From Cyclobacterium sp. SYSU L10401 (GTDB lineage: Bacteria; Bacteroidota; Bacteroidia; Cytophagales; Cyclobacteriaceae): DNA of 64,000 nt. The position numbers and the translations under genes were made by a program. A model generated the notes under the pieces. That model did no database searches and was not told the DNA's origin. It was given only the letters and a program-made list of their open reading frames with translations. The DNA lies in contig NZ_WOFO01000006.1 in NCBI RefSeq assembly GCF_010993705.1, forward strand, positions 124,001-188,000. Direction: 5' to 3'. Below, piece after piece: positions 25,480-34,693 of this stretch (the first letter of the stretch is position 1; the number at the start of each line of letters is the position of its first letter).

Positions 25480-25818
25480 TTAAGCTCCAACAGATACAAT
25501 ATCCCGGTAATTGATACCCATGTGGCTGTTGTCATAGATGGCCTGCCCATCTTTGATGACAATGACCTGAGGGGAAGCATGATCCACACCAAATTCTGAC
25601 ACAATGGCATTGGAAATATCCCTATGGGCAATCAGATCCAGAAAATAGGCAGATATGCGCCCACTGTCTTCGGCTTTCCAACTCCTTTCCATGCGGTTCC
25701 AGGCCATGCTGCTAATGGAGCACCTGGTAGAATGCTTGAATATCACCACGGGCCTGGCTTTGCTCTCTTCCTTGATTTGATCCAATTGAGACAATTTATC
25801 TAATTTTTTCCAGCTCAT
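25480..25818 (-). CDS. ytxJ: Bacillithiol system redox-active protein YtxJ
   Basis: A 112-residue thioredoxin-fold protein. The single active-site Cys33 lies in FKHSTRCSISSMAW, the hallmark of YtxJ (a monothiol bacilliredoxin), and the rest matches the family: YFLDLIAHRDISNAI, then ASPQVIVIKDGQAIYDNSH. YtxJ is thought to remove bacillithiol from protein thiols, so its presence suggests that this organism makes bacillithiol, as many Bacteroidota do. It is a stand-alone gene, divergent from the DUF4403 gene. The 271 bp beyond its stop, up to the TonB-type receptor start, hold no gene I can identify. Confidence 0.88.
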   Translation of the reverse strand: MSWKKLDKLSQLDQIKEESKARPVVIFKHSTRCSISSMAWNRMERSWKAEDSGRISAYFLDLIAHRDISNAIVSEFGVDHASPQVIVIKDGQAIYDNSHMGINYRDIVSVGA

Positions 25819-25898
25819 AATTCAGGTTGATTTATGCAAAGAATAACCAAAAAGGAAGGGTTTAAAGTTCAAAACAGCTAAAAAATTTCGAATTAGCC

Positions 25899-25906
25899 TA
25901 TATTTG
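25899..25906 (+). promoter_or_regulatory. -7 promoter element of the DUF4403 gene
   Basis: TATATTTG matches TAnnTTTG exactly, 66 bp before the DUF4403 start codon. The expected -33 region has no clear TTTG. Confidence 0.45.
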
Positions 25907-25971
25907 TCATTACAATTAAAATAATCTGGATGCAGTACCTACTTTTATCCAATTAATCCGTTCTCATTAAC

Positions 25972-27363
25972 ATGTACCGTAATTTATTTATTATTCTTAT
26001 TCTTGCGATCTCCGGATGGGGCTGCCGGAGCCTGCCCATGGGAGGACCGGAAGCCGCTGCTCCTCCACCACCTCTTCCTAAGGCCGAGGCGTCAGTGAAC
26101 CTGAGCATGGAAATTCCCCTTTCCTTTCTGGAAGATCAGATCAATAAAAGCCTGGACAAGCAACTTTTCAATGAAAAAGACCTGGAGTTTGGGGATGGAT
26201 TATATGCCGATGTTGACCTGAAGAAAACCGGCCTGCTTAACCTGACAGCCCAGGAAAATGGCAATATCCTTTTGGGATTGCCCGTTTTTCTGGATGGGGA
26301 AGTCAGGTTGGAAAAAAGGCTTTTTGGGCAAAGGATAGCCACATCCATACCTTTTCAGGAAAATTTAAAACCGCAAATCAGCTTTTTACCGGTCTTGAAA
26401 GAAAACTGGGCCTTTGATGTAGAAGGACTGGATATTCAATCCTGGGGGAAAGACCTGGAATACGATTTACTGGGTTTTAAGATTGATTTTGAGCCCATGG
26501 TAAAGCGGCAAATGGTAACCATCATGGAAAGCCAATTGCGTAGCGGAGCATTGGAAGCTGTAGACTTCAAACAGATTGCCGATAAGTTCTGGACTTCTTT
26601 CAGTCGGCCCAGGTATGTAGAAAATGGCTTTTCGGGTAGCTATATCTACCCGCATCCAGAAAAACTAAGGGTTCATGATGCATTCACACCTGATCAGATG
26701 CTGCAATTGAATTTTGGGCTGGAGGGAGAAATGCGAAGCCAAAAGGACAGGCCACTGGCCACCCAGCTTTCGCCCCTTCCTGATATTTCCCTGGAACAGG
26801 TTGAGGGAAACCATTTATCCATTACTACTCCACTTACCATTGGCTTCGAAGAAATCTCCGTCTACCTCAATGAGACCCTTGCCGACAGCCTGATTGCGCT
26901 GGACAGCAAAACCAGGCTCTTACCCAAAGATTTTGCTGTTCGTCATTACGCTGAAAAAACCATGATCACCATGGATTTTCTGGCAAAAAGAACAGGCAAA
27001 AAAGATTTGGAAGGTAAATTCTACCTGGCTGGCAGTCCGGTTTATGACCCGGAAATTCAGGCCATCCGGCTGGAAAATGTAGCTTTCCGCCTGGAAACCG
27101 ATAATTTTTTTGCCAACATGACCAATTGGATGAGGCGCAGGAAAATCATGAAAATCATCCAAAAGCAGGGGGTAATTCCTGTAGCGGACTATTTGGAAAA
27201 TGCCCGGCTTGCTTTCCTGGAAATGGGAGACTGGCAAACAACCTTTGCCACATTTAAATTGGTTAGACCGGAAATTTCCATTTCGGGAATTTACCCCAGT
27301 ACCACAGATTTGGTCATTTATGTGAAAACCCAGGCCGACATACAAATGGAATGGGACAAATAA
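25972..27363 (+). CDS. DUF4403 family lipoprotein
   Basis: A 463-residue predicted lipoprotein: hydrophobic N-terminus then SGWGCRSLP, in which the Cys is the likely acylation site. It has the DUF4403 pattern: MEIPLSFLEDQINKSLDKQL near the start, GLDIQSWGKDLEYDLLGFKI in the first repeat and a second half with PSTTDLVIYVKTQADIQMEW at the end. DUF4403 proteins have two tandem beta-rich domains similar to TULIP lipid-binding folds; a role in lipid handling at the envelope is a structural guess, not established. It is convergent with the exonuclease gene, with 4 bp between their stops. An exact -7 box precedes it. Confidence 0.85.
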   Translation: MYRNLFIILILAISGWGCRSLPMGGPEAAAPPPPLPKAEASVNLSMEIPLSFLEDQINKSLDKQLFNEKDLEFGDGLYADVDLKKTGLLNLTAQENGNILLGLPVFLDGEVRLEKRLFGQRIATSIPFQENLKPQISFLPVLKENWAFDVEGLDIQSWGKDLEYDLLGFKIDFEPMVKRQMVTIMESQLRSGALEAVDFKQIADKFWTSFSRPRYVENGFSGSYIYPHPEKLRVHDAFTPDQMLQLNFGLEGEMRSQKDRPLATQLSPLPDISLEQVEGNHLSITTPLTIGFEEISVYLNETLADSLIALDSKTRLLPKDFAVRHYAEKTMITMDFLAKRTGKKDLEGKFYLAGSPVYDPEIQAIRLENVAFRLETDNFFANMTNWMRRRKIMKIIQKQGVIPVADYLENARLAFLEMGDWQTTFATFKLVRPEISISGIYPSTTDLVIYVKTQADIQMEWDK

Positions 27364-27367
27364 ACCA

Positions 27368-28042
27368 TCAACCCATGAGGTCACCATAAGTCCTGATCCC
27401 CTTTTTATCGGCAATTTTCAATAGCTTCACCAAAAGCTGAGCCGTCAAAAAAGCATCTCCTGCAGCCGTATGCCTATCATCTGCTGCAATACCAAACCGA
27501 TCACATAGCTGATCCAGGGAATAGTCCCGGGATACTACTGCCCGGGGGTCGTAAAATTTGCCCTTGTCCAACCTTACCGCCAGATCATAGGTATCCAGGG
27601 CCGGGTTTTTCACTTTCCGAAAACCAAAGCTTCTGCCCACCCTTTCCATCATGGCCAAATCAAAACCCACGTGATGACCTACCAGGATCTTTTGCTGGGC
27701 ATCATCCAGGAAACTACGAATCAGTTGTTCCCTGCTGACAAAGGGCCGCTCCCCAACCAATCCATGCACTTTAATCGCCTCCCGATTCCTTTTCTTTGGC
27801 CGCAGGTATAATTCCCTGGAGGTAGAAACCCTGATCCGGTTATGGTTTACCTGCACGGCCCCATAGGACAGCACATGATCTCTTTTGGTATCCAAACCTG
27901 TGGTTTCGGTATCCAAAACCAGAAAACCCAGTTCAGACACCGGTTTGCTCCCAGGGATTTTTCGCTCCAGGGACTTCTCATACATCTTGATAAATTCCGG
28001 TTTGGGAAGGGATGCAAAACCGAATAGCGCTTTCCAGTCCAT
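27368..28042 (-). CDS. DEDDh 3'-5' exonuclease (DnaQ/PolC-like) in the acetate gene cluster
   Basis: A 224-residue exonuclease of the DnaQ superfamily. Motif ExoI is LDTETTGLD (Asp44, Glu46), ExoII is GHHVGFDLAM and ExoIII is DRHTAAGDA, giving the four acidic residues and the His of the DEDDh class. The 40 residues before ExoI (PKPEFIKMYEKS) are not part of the nuclease core and resemble those of the exonucleases found next to DUF294 proteins in other bacteria. It begins 1 bp after the DUF294 gene, so the two are almost surely one translational unit. It may act on DNA, RNA or a small nucleotide; nothing here indicates replication. Its role in acetate use is unknown. Confidence 0.9.
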   Translation of the reverse strand: MDWKALFGFASLPKPEFIKMYEKSLERKIPGSKPVSELGFLVLDTETTGLDTKRDHVLSYGAVQVNHNRIRVSTSRELYLRPKKRNREAIKVHGLVGERPFVSREQLIRSFLDDAQQKILVGHHVGFDLAMMERVGRSFGFRKVKNPALDTYDLAVRLDKGKFYDPRAVVSRDYSLDQLCDRFGIAADDRHTAAGDAFLTAQLLVKLLKIADKKGIRTYGDLMG

Positions 28043-28043
28043 A

Positions 28044-29990
28044 TCAGTTACCGAAATAGTCTAACTGGAACCGTACCTTCAATATTTTTTGAATTTCATC
28101 TATCGGAAAAAAGGCGTTTTTTAACAATTGCCGCTGCAGCTTACTTAGGGAGTCGGGCTGAATAAACCTTCCCGAGGAGTCCGTTGATAATCCTTCCAGG
28201 GCCCTGATGCGCATAAAAATTTCATAGGCTTTCCCGGCATCCCTGTACAAGGCGGCCTGTTGGGGTTCCAGTTCGGCCAATTTTTCATACCTTTTAAAGG
28301 TGTTGTTGATGCCCACCACCTGGTGGCTCAGGATCAGCACCCTGGCAGCATCTGCAAGAGGCATCATGGCCCGCAGCTTGATATCAAATTTCTCTGCATG
28401 CTTTCCTGATTTTTCTACCATAAAATTCCTGAAAAACCCCAGCGGAGGTGGATTCAAAAGTGCGTTCTTTGCGAAAAAATTCAAAAAAAGTTTCCCCTGA
28501 CTGATTGCTTCATACACATGTTGGGTCAATGCCTCTGCAAGCGCCTGCTTTCCACTCACCGCCCGAAAATCGAAAAAAATGGTGGCCATCATCAGGGATT
28601 GGGGATCTGGCTCGCGGATCCATTGGCTAAAGTAATCCTTCCACTGACTGAGCGGCTGACACCAGCGCGGATTATTGGCCATCATCTCGGCAGGACAGGA
28701 AAGAAAGCCACAGGCAAAAAGGATATCCATCACATCTCTGGCCAGGAGATGCATGTAATCCTGGGCCTTTTCCTTCAGTTCTTCAGAAACATCCTCATAG
28801 ACAATGGCATTATCCAGGTCTGTACGAAGCAATTGCTCTCCCCTTCCTTCAGATCCCAATGCCAAAAAGCAAAATTGCATATCCCTTACCTCCGGAAAAT
28901 TTGCTTCATGTCTCGCTCTGGCCATGGCAATGGCTTGCCGGATGAGGGTATCGTTGATTTCGGTAAGGATTCCTGCAATAAAATCTATGGCCAGTTCATT
29001 CTCCAGAAAATATTTCAGCATCCCTTCCGCCTGATTTCTTAATTTTGCCAGCTCATGGATATCATGGCTTTCCTGAAGTGCTTTGATCAATACCGCCGGA
29101 CTATTCCCCTGAGAAAGCAGGATATCATGGTCAGAAATAATTCCCAGCAATGGGGAATCTGCACTGCCATCTTCTGTAAAAACCAGGTGATGAAGCCTGT
29201 GTTTGACCATATTCAGGTACACCTGGGAAAACTCCAGGTCCTTTCCTGCCGTCACCACAGGGTGACTCATGATTTTTTCTACAGGCGTATCATAGGGTAG
29301 GTTTTGGGCAATCAGCCGATTTCTAAGGTCTTTATCAGTAATGATTCCTCTGGGATGTTTGTTTTCATCCACAATGATGATGGAACCTACTTTCCCTCGG
29401 CTCATTTTTTCAACTGCTTCCGCTATGTTATTACCTGTATGGCAATGAATGACCGGATGGGAATATTGAATGGATGTCTGCCCGGAAAAAAGCATCAGCC
29501 CGTAATGGTTGGCCTTACCCCCAAAAAGAGCCCTGACTTTTTGTGTTTGTGACAATCCGGACCGTACCACTACCTGACCCGAAGCAAAGCCCGAGGCAAA
29601 GTAAAGGCTCACTTTATTGTTTTCCTCCAGTACCTTTTCAAAAATACCAACCGGCACAGCGATGATCAGGCTGGGTTCATCGGCTATGGCATCGAGGATA
29701 TAAGGTCTTTTGCCCAGCAGGGCCAAAACTCCAAATACGTCCCCTTCATCACAAATTTCTACGGTCTCTTCCTTTTCTTCAATATGATCTGTCAGCTTGA
29801 TGGCCCCCTCCTTGACCACAAAAAAGTAACTCTTGGCCGGTTCTCCTTTTTGAAATAAAAATTCACCCTTCTCATAATAGACCAAATCCACCTCTTGGGC
29901 TACCTGAGCGAGCAATTCAGCTGACAAAAAGCTAAATGGGGGGAAATTCTTTAAGAAATCAATGACCCTATTGACGATGACATTGGCCAT
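28044..29990 (-). CDS. cNMP-binding/CBS/DUF294 nucleotidyltransferase-like signalling protein
   Basis: A 648-residue multidomain regulator. Residues 1-130 are a cyclic-nucleotide-binding (CRP-type) domain, about 175-295 a CBS pair (HPVIHCHTGNNIAEAVEKMS, then GIITDKDLRNRL and GIISDHDIL), about 330-470 a DUF294 nucleotidyltransferase-like domain, and about 490-640 the DUF294 C-terminal helical domain. The NTase motif is complete: G379-S380 and D391-x-D393 (LGSEGRGEQLLRTDLDNA), as in GlnD uridylyltransferase, so catalysis is possible. There is no HTH. It lies between acs and the exonuclease. Its ligands, presumably adenine nucleotides at CBS and a cyclic nucleotide at the N-terminus, and its target protein are not known. 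Confidence 0.92.
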   Translation of the reverse strand: MANVIVNRVIDFLKNFPPFSFLSAELLAQVAQEVDLVYYEKGEFLFQKGEPAKSYFFVVKEGAIKLTDHIEEKEETVEICDEGDVFGVLALLGKRPYILDAIADEPSLIIAVPVGIFEKVLEENNKVSLYFASGFASGQVVVRSGLSQTQKVRALFGGKANHYGLMLFSGQTSIQYSHPVIHCHTGNNIAEAVEKMSRGKVGSIIIVDENKHPRGIITDKDLRNRLIAQNLPYDTPVEKIMSHPVVTAGKDLEFSQVYLNMVKHRLHHLVFTEDGSADSPLLGIISDHDILLSQGNSPAVLIKALQESHDIHELAKLRNQAEGMLKYFLENELAIDFIAGILTEINDTLIRQAIAMARARHEANFPEVRDMQFCFLALGSEGRGEQLLRTDLDNAIVYEDVSEELKEKAQDYMHLLARDVMDILFACGFLSCPAEMMANNPRWCQPLSQWKDYFSQWIREPDPQSLMMATIFFDFRAVSGKQALAEALTQHVYEAISQGKLFLNFFAKNALLNPPPLGFFRNFMVEKSGKHAEKFDIKLRAMMPLADAARVLILSHQVVGINNTFKRYEKLAELEPQQAALYRDAGKAYEIFMRIRALEGLSTDSSGRFIQPDSLSKLQRQLLKNAFFPIDEIQKILKVRFQLDYFGN

Positions 29991-30066
29991 ATCGGAGCTT
30001 AGCTAAGAAATGATGGGGAAAGAAGCTCGTTAAACGCCCCCTCCCCCGGGAAATATACAGCAGGTA

Positions 30067-31965
30067 TTATTCAATTCTACCTTCAATGATCTTGTCTACT
30101 ACATCTGGATCCAGCAGGGTTGAGGTATCTCCCATGTTGTCCATATTTCCTTCCGCTACCTTTCTCAGAATTCTGCGCATGATCTTACCGGAACGGGTTT
30201 TAGGAAGCCCCGGAACAATCTGAATCTTGTCCGGCTTGGCGATAGGTCCGATGATCTTGGTCACCGTATCCTTGATCTCGTTGGTCAGGCTTTGCTCAGA
30301 CCTGTTTTTCATATCACAAATCACATAAGCATAGATTCCCTGCCCTTTTACCTGATGTGGATAACCTACCACGGCAGACTCTACTACCAGCGGATGCTCA
30401 TTGATGGCATTTTCTACCTCGGCAGTTCCCATCCGGTGACCAGATACATTGATGACATCATCTACCCTTCCCAAAATGCGGTAATAGCCGTCATGGTCTC
30501 TTTTGACTCCATCTCCGGTGAAGTACATGCCCTTGTAAGCAGAAAAATAGGTTTGCTTGCAACGATCATGGTCGCCATAGGTGGTACGGATCATTCCAGG
30601 CCAGGGAAATTTAACACAAAGATTACCTTCAACGGAATTACCAGTCATTTCCTTACCCTCTGTATCCATGATGGCCAGCTGGATCCCCGGCAGGGGTAAG
30701 GTGGCATATGCTGGTTTGGTAGGGGTAATACCGGCCAGGGGAGAAACCATGATGCCTCCGGTTTCTGTTTGCCACCAGGTATCTACTATGGGACATTTCG
30801 TTTTCCCAATATGGGTATGGTACCAGTGCCAGGCTTCCTCATTGATGGGCTCTCCCACTGAACCGAGCACCTTAAGGGAGTCCAGCTTGAACGGCTCTAT
30901 CGGTTCCGTACCATGGGCTTGCAGTGCCCGGATGGCGGTGGGTGCCGTGTAAAACTGGTTGACTTTATACTTGTCCACAATTTCCCAAAAGCGTCCGGCA
31001 TGCGGATAGGTAGGAACCCCTTCAAACATGATGGAGGTAGCCCCGGCCAATAAGGGGCCATAAACAATATAGGAATGCCCGGTGATCCAACCGATATCTG
31101 CTGTACACCAGTACACATCACCAGGACTATATTGAAATACATTCTCAAAGGTATATTTGGAATACACCATGTATCCTCCGCAAGTATGCACTACCCCTTT
31201 GGGTTTTCCTGTAGATCCTGAAGTATACAAGATAAAAAGCATGTCTTCACTATCCATCTCCACTGCTTCCTGATGGGCATCTTTTCCTTCTATGGCTTCA
31301 TGCCACCAAAAATCCCTGCCGGCCTTCATGCTTACTTCCTGACCCGTCCTTTGGTAAATAATCACCGTACTCACCGTGCTGGTATTTTCCAATGCCTCAT
31401 CCACTACTGCCTTGACGGGGATCTTTTTATTTCCCCTGAAATTACCATCAGCCGTCAGGACCACCTTGGCTTCGCAATCATTGATACGATCAGCAAGGGC
31501 ATTACTGGAAAATCCGGCAAAAACTACCGAATGAATGGCTCCAACCCTGGCACAGGCCAGCATGGCAACTGCCGCTTCCGGCACCATGGGCATATAAATG
31601 ATTACCTTATCTCCTTTTTGTACGCCTTTTTCCTGCAAAACATTAGAAAAACGACACACTTCTTCATATAGCTGTCTGTAGGTAAGGGTCCGGCTATCCT
31701 CCCCAGGTTCATTGGGCTCCCATATAATGGCGGGTTTGTCTCCAATGGTGTACAAGTGCCTTTCCAGGATATTTTCGGTGATGTTTAATTTGCCATTCAG
31801 AAACCATTTGACATCAGGGCCCTCAAAATTCCAGTCCAAGACTTTGTCCCAGCGTTTTTTCCAATGAAAAGAATCGGCTACCCTGGCCCAAAAATTTTCC
31901 GGGTCAGCTACACTTTTCTGGTATTCATGAAAATATCCACTAAGGGTATGAATTCTATCACTCAT
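30067..31965 (-). CDS. acs: Acetyl-CoA synthetase
   Basis: A 632-residue AMP-forming acetyl-CoA synthetase. It shows the ATP-binding loop YTSGSTGKPKGVVHTCGGY, the WWQTETGG motif that shapes the acetate pocket (Trp), YFTGDGVKRDHDGYYRILGR, and the C-terminal PKTRSGKIMRRILRK, whose Lys is the residue acetylated by Pat-type enzymes in other bacteria. It converts acetate, CoA and ATP to acetyl-CoA, AMP and pyrophosphate in the cytoplasm. It lies 87 bp after the symporter and 76 bp before the DUF294 gene, reading the same way, so uptake and activation of acetate are coupled. Length and motifs match the family. Confidence 0.97.
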   Translation of the reverse strand: MSDRIHTLSGYFHEYQKSVADPENFWARVADSFHWKKRWDKVLDWNFEGPDVKWFLNGKLNITENILERHLYTIGDKPAIIWEPNEPGEDSRTLTYRQLYEEVCRFSNVLQEKGVQKGDKVIIYMPMVPEAAVAMLACARVGAIHSVVFAGFSSNALADRINDCEAKVVLTADGNFRGNKKIPVKAVVDEALENTSTVSTVIIYQRTGQEVSMKAGRDFWWHEAIEGKDAHQEAVEMDSEDMLFILYTSGSTGKPKGVVHTCGGYMVYSKYTFENVFQYSPGDVYWCTADIGWITGHSYIVYGPLLAGATSIMFEGVPTYPHAGRFWEIVDKYKVNQFYTAPTAIRALQAHGTEPIEPFKLDSLKVLGSVGEPINEEAWHWYHTHIGKTKCPIVDTWWQTETGGIMVSPLAGITPTKPAYATLPLPGIQLAIMDTEGKEMTGNSVEGNLCVKFPWPGMIRTTYGDHDRCKQTYFSAYKGMYFTGDGVKRDHDGYYRILGRVDDVINVSGHRMGTAEVENAINEHPLVVESAVVGYPHQVKGQGIYAYVICDMKNRSEQSLTNEIKDTVTKIIGPIAKPDKIQIVPGLPKTRSGKIMRRILRKVAEGNMDNMGDTSTLLDPDVVDKIIEGRIE

Positions 31966-32052
31966 CTTCAGGTATTTTTGGTTGTAAATCTTCTATAAAT
32001 TAAACTAAATTTTTTCTAATTCCAGTATCCCGGCATTCCAACAACACCTCTT

Positions 32053-33738
32053 TTAGTGATCTTGCGCTTTTCCAGCTCCCCTTGGAATCCGGATTTCCTG
32101 TATCATTTCCTGCACGTGTGCGGGAGGATCCGGTGTAAATTTGGAAACCACATAACACGCCACAAAATTGATCAGCATTCCCAGAGAACCAATGCCTTCC
32201 GGAGAAATCCCAAACCACCAGTTGTCCATGTTATTCGCTTCAGGATATACAAATTTAAAATAAATGATGTATCCCAGGGTAAATGTCAGGCCACAGATCA
32301 TACCGGCTATGGCTCCCTCCTTATTCATTCTGGTCGAAAAGATGCCCATAATAATTACCGGAAAGAAAGATGCCGCAGCCAAACCAAAGGCAAAAGCGAC
32401 TACCTCGGCTACAAAACCCGGGGGGTTGATGCCAAAATATCCCGCTATGACTACTGCCACCGCAGCTGCTGATCTGGCAATGATCAGTTCTGTTTTTTCG
32501 GTCATCTGTGGAACAAAGGTTCTGAAAAGGTCTCTTGACACCGAAGTAGAAATGACCAAAAGCAAGCCGGCAGCTGTAGACAGGGCAGCAGCCATTCCTC
32601 CTGCAGCCACCAGGCCGACCACCCAGTTGGGCAGCTCGGCTATCTCCGGGGCGGCAAGGACCATGATGTCTTTATCCACGGTAAGTTCGTTCATTTCCGG
32701 ATCAGCCAGGTATTGGACCAGGCCATCGTTATTCAGATCTTCCACCACAATCAGGTTGGTTTTTTGCCAGTTTTCTACCCATTCCGGCAGGTCATCTACG
32801 GGCTGTCCTGCTACGGTATCTATGGCATTGTAAATCCCAAAAGCAGCAACCGCAGGGGCCGTGGTGTACAAAATGGCGATAAAGACCAAGGCATAGCCAG
32901 CCGAAAGCCGCGCATCTTTCACTCTGGGAACTGTAAAAAAACGAACAATTACATGGGGTAAACCTGCAGTCCCTACCATCAGTGCCAGGGTAATCGCAAA
33001 AATATCTGCTACCGACTTTCTACCCGAGGTATACTGATGAAATCCAAGATCTACCAGGATTCCGTCTAATTTATCCAAAAGGTACGTTCCATCCTGCACC
33101 GTACCTCCCAATCCCAATTGAGGGATAGGATTTCCGGTCAGCTGGATAGAAATGAATATGGCAGGAACCATAAAGGCAAAGATCAACACACAATACTGGG
33201 CCACCTGTGTATAGGTAATCCCTTTCATTCCCCCCAAAACGGCATAGAAAAATACGATGGTCATGCCTATCAGCACACCGGTCTCAATATCCACCTCCAG
33301 GTACCTGGAGAAAACTATTCCAACCCCTCGCATTTGTCCCGCTACATAGGTAAAGGAAATAAATAAGGCACAAAAAACGGCCACTACCCTGGCCTTGTTG
33401 CTGTAATACCGATCCCCCACAAAGTCAGGAACGGTAAATTTGCCGAACTTTCTCAGGTAAGGGGCCAATAACAAGGCCAGCAATACATAACCGCCCGTCC
33501 AGCCCATGAGGTAAACAGAACCATCATATCCTGAAAAAGCGATGATTCCGGCCATGGAAATAAAGGAGGCGGCGGACATCCAGTCTGCTGCTGTAGCCAT
33601 TCCGTTGGCCAATGGAGAAACACCTCCTCCAGCTGTGTAAAATTCCTTGGTAGAGCTTGCTCTGGTATAAATGGCAATGCCTATATACAGGGCAAAGGAA
33701 AGGCCTACCAGAATGTAGGTCCAGGTTAAAATATCCAT
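32053..33738 (-). CDS. Sodium:solute symporter large subunit, VC_2705/ActP-like acetate permease
   Basis: A 561-residue member of the SSS family with about 13 membrane helices. Features of the VC_2705 subfamily are clear: MDILTWTYILVGLSFALYIG at the start, GWTGGYVLLALLLAPYLRKF, TYVAGQMRGVGIVFSRYLEV, and an insertion near residues 300-370 predicted to face the outside (DNGLVQYLADPEMNE-like acidic segment). This subfamily always pairs with a DUF4212 small subunit, which here precedes it by 17 bp. With acs downstream the likely substrate is acetate or another short monocarboxylate, driven by sodium. ActP of E. coli is the nearest named relative, but the pairing with DUF4212 sets this type apart. 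Confidence 0.92.
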   Translation of the reverse strand: MDILTWTYILVGLSFALYIGIAIYTRASSTKEFYTAGGGVSPLANGMATAADWMSAASFISMAGIIAFSGYDGSVYLMGWTGGYVLLALLLAPYLRKFGKFTVPDFVGDRYYSNKARVVAVFCALFISFTYVAGQMRGVGIVFSRYLEVDIETGVLIGMTIVFFYAVLGGMKGITYTQVAQYCVLIFAFMVPAIFISIQLTGNPIPQLGLGGTVQDGTYLLDKLDGILVDLGFHQYTSGRKSVADIFAITLALMVGTAGLPHVIVRFFTVPRVKDARLSAGYALVFIAILYTTAPAVAAFGIYNAIDTVAGQPVDDLPEWVENWQKTNLIVVEDLNNDGLVQYLADPEMNELTVDKDIMVLAAPEIAELPNWVVGLVAAGGMAAALSTAAGLLLVISTSVSRDLFRTFVPQMTEKTELIIARSAAAVAVVIAGYFGINPPGFVAEVVAFAFGLAAASFFPVIIMGIFSTRMNKEGAIAGMICGLTFTLGYIIYFKFVYPEANNMDNWWFGISPEGIGSLGMLINFVACYVVSKFTPDPPAHVQEMIQEIRIPRGAGKAQDH

Positions 33739-33755
33739 AATTGGGTCATAAGGGA

Positions 33756-34040
33756 TTATTTTTCATTGACATCAAATGCTTCGTCCAGCTTGTTCATCTT
33801 GTAGACGTAAACAAAAATCAGGATCACAAAGGTAAATATGGAGCCTTGTTGCGCAAACCAGAATCCAAGTTTGTATCCACCGATCTTAATGGCATTTAAA
33901 GGCTCCGCCAGTAAAATACCAAATCCAAAGGAGACCAGAAACCAGATGGAGAGCAGGATCAGCACTGTCCTGATGTTTCGCTTCCAGTATTTTTTCATTT
34001 GCTGTTTGTGGTCTTCCATATGAGGGTCCGTTTGCTTCAT
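33756..34040 (-). CDS. DUF4212 small subunit of the sodium:solute symporter
   Basis: A 94-residue membrane protein with two helices (about 24-46 and 62-82) joined by a short loop (LAEPLNAIKIGGYKLGFWFA). The pattern RNIRTVLILLSIWFLVSFGF and FTFVILIFVYVYKMNKLDEA identifies the 'putative solute:sodium symporter small subunit' family. It is the first gene of the acetate operon and is thought to be needed for assembly or activity of the large subunit. A near-consensus promoter lies about 70-95 bp upstream. A second Met at residue 8 is an alternative start. Confidence 0.93.
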   Translation of the reverse strand: MKQTDPHMEDHKQQMKKYWKRNIRTVLILLSIWFLVSFGFGILLAEPLNAIKIGGYKLGFWFAQQGSIFTFVILIFVYVYKMNKLDEAFDVNEK

Positions 34041-34107
34041 GGTTACTTATAAATGTTGAAAATATTTAAAATTTCCGAAAAATTCAGCCCGTTTGCCGTA
34101 TGCTTTC

Positions 34108-34137
34108 CAAATTATAACAGTTTCGGTGAAAGAACAA
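34108..34137 (-). promoter_or_regulatory. Candidate promoter of the acetate operon
   Basis: Reverse strand: TTG at 34137-34135, 18 bp, then TATAATTTG at 34116-34108, one base longer than TAnnTTTG. It lies about 70 bp before the DUF4212 start codon and is the best match in that gap. Confidence 0.35.
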
Positions 34138-34171
34138 GATAAATGGCCTGGCAAATACCGCGATTCGGGTT

Positions 34172-34693
34172 TTAATCTTTTTTTCTTGCCTCTATGGCCG
34201 CAACGCCTGCCCGGAATCGTTCTTTCGGACTACCGGAAATTTTAACCCAAGGTACTCCAGAAGATTCCAAAACCTGTTCGTATAACTGCATAAAATAGGT
34301 CCGCATATCCGGATCCGGATGTTCCCTTAGAGGATCATCCTGCCAGGGGATATCTATGTCTGTAAGCAAGTACAGGTCGTATTTTCGGTTTTGGATCTGT
34401 TGGGTTATCCAGGGATGGGTACGGCCGTATTTGTGCTCACTCCAGATCTTGATTACCCGCAGATCCGTATCGCAAAATAAAATTTCTTTCGCTTGTTTGG
34501 CCCGCTCATCCTCGCTTTCAATTTGTCCCCTGGCCATTTCCAGTAAATCATCAAAACGATATTTGCGGTCCAATTGGAGCAGATATTCTCTGGCAAATTC
34601 CGGCACCCAGGGCTCCGAATAGTAAGCAGCCAGGGCCTGTGTCAGGGTGCTTTTTCCAGTAGATTCGGGCCCTATGATTACAATTTTATCCAT
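34172..34693 (-). CDS. NadR-like nicotinamide riboside kinase/AAA-type ATPase
   Basis: A 173-residue P-loop kinase. Walker A is IGPESTGKSTLTQALA at the N-terminus, followed by WVPEFAREYL and ARGQIESEDERAKQAKEILF and CDTDLRVIKIWSEHKYG, all of which match the C-terminal ribosylnicotinamide kinase domain of NadR. The nucleotidyltransferase and HTH domains of full-length NadR are absent. It should phosphorylate nicotinamide riboside to NMN in the cytoplasm. It overlaps pnuC by 8 bp when read from the ATG at 34693 (a further ATG lies four codons upstream), so transporter and kinase are made together: phosphorylation traps the vitamin brought in by PnuC. Confidence 0.88.
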   Translation of the reverse strand: MDKIVIIGPESTGKSTLTQALAAYYSEPWVPEFAREYLLQLDRKYRFDDLLEMARGQIESEDERAKQAKEILFCDTDLRVIKIWSEHKYGRTHPWITQQIQNRKYDLYLLTDIDIPWQDDPLREHPDPDMRTYFMQLYEQVLESSGVPWVKISGSPKERFRAGVAAIEARKKD

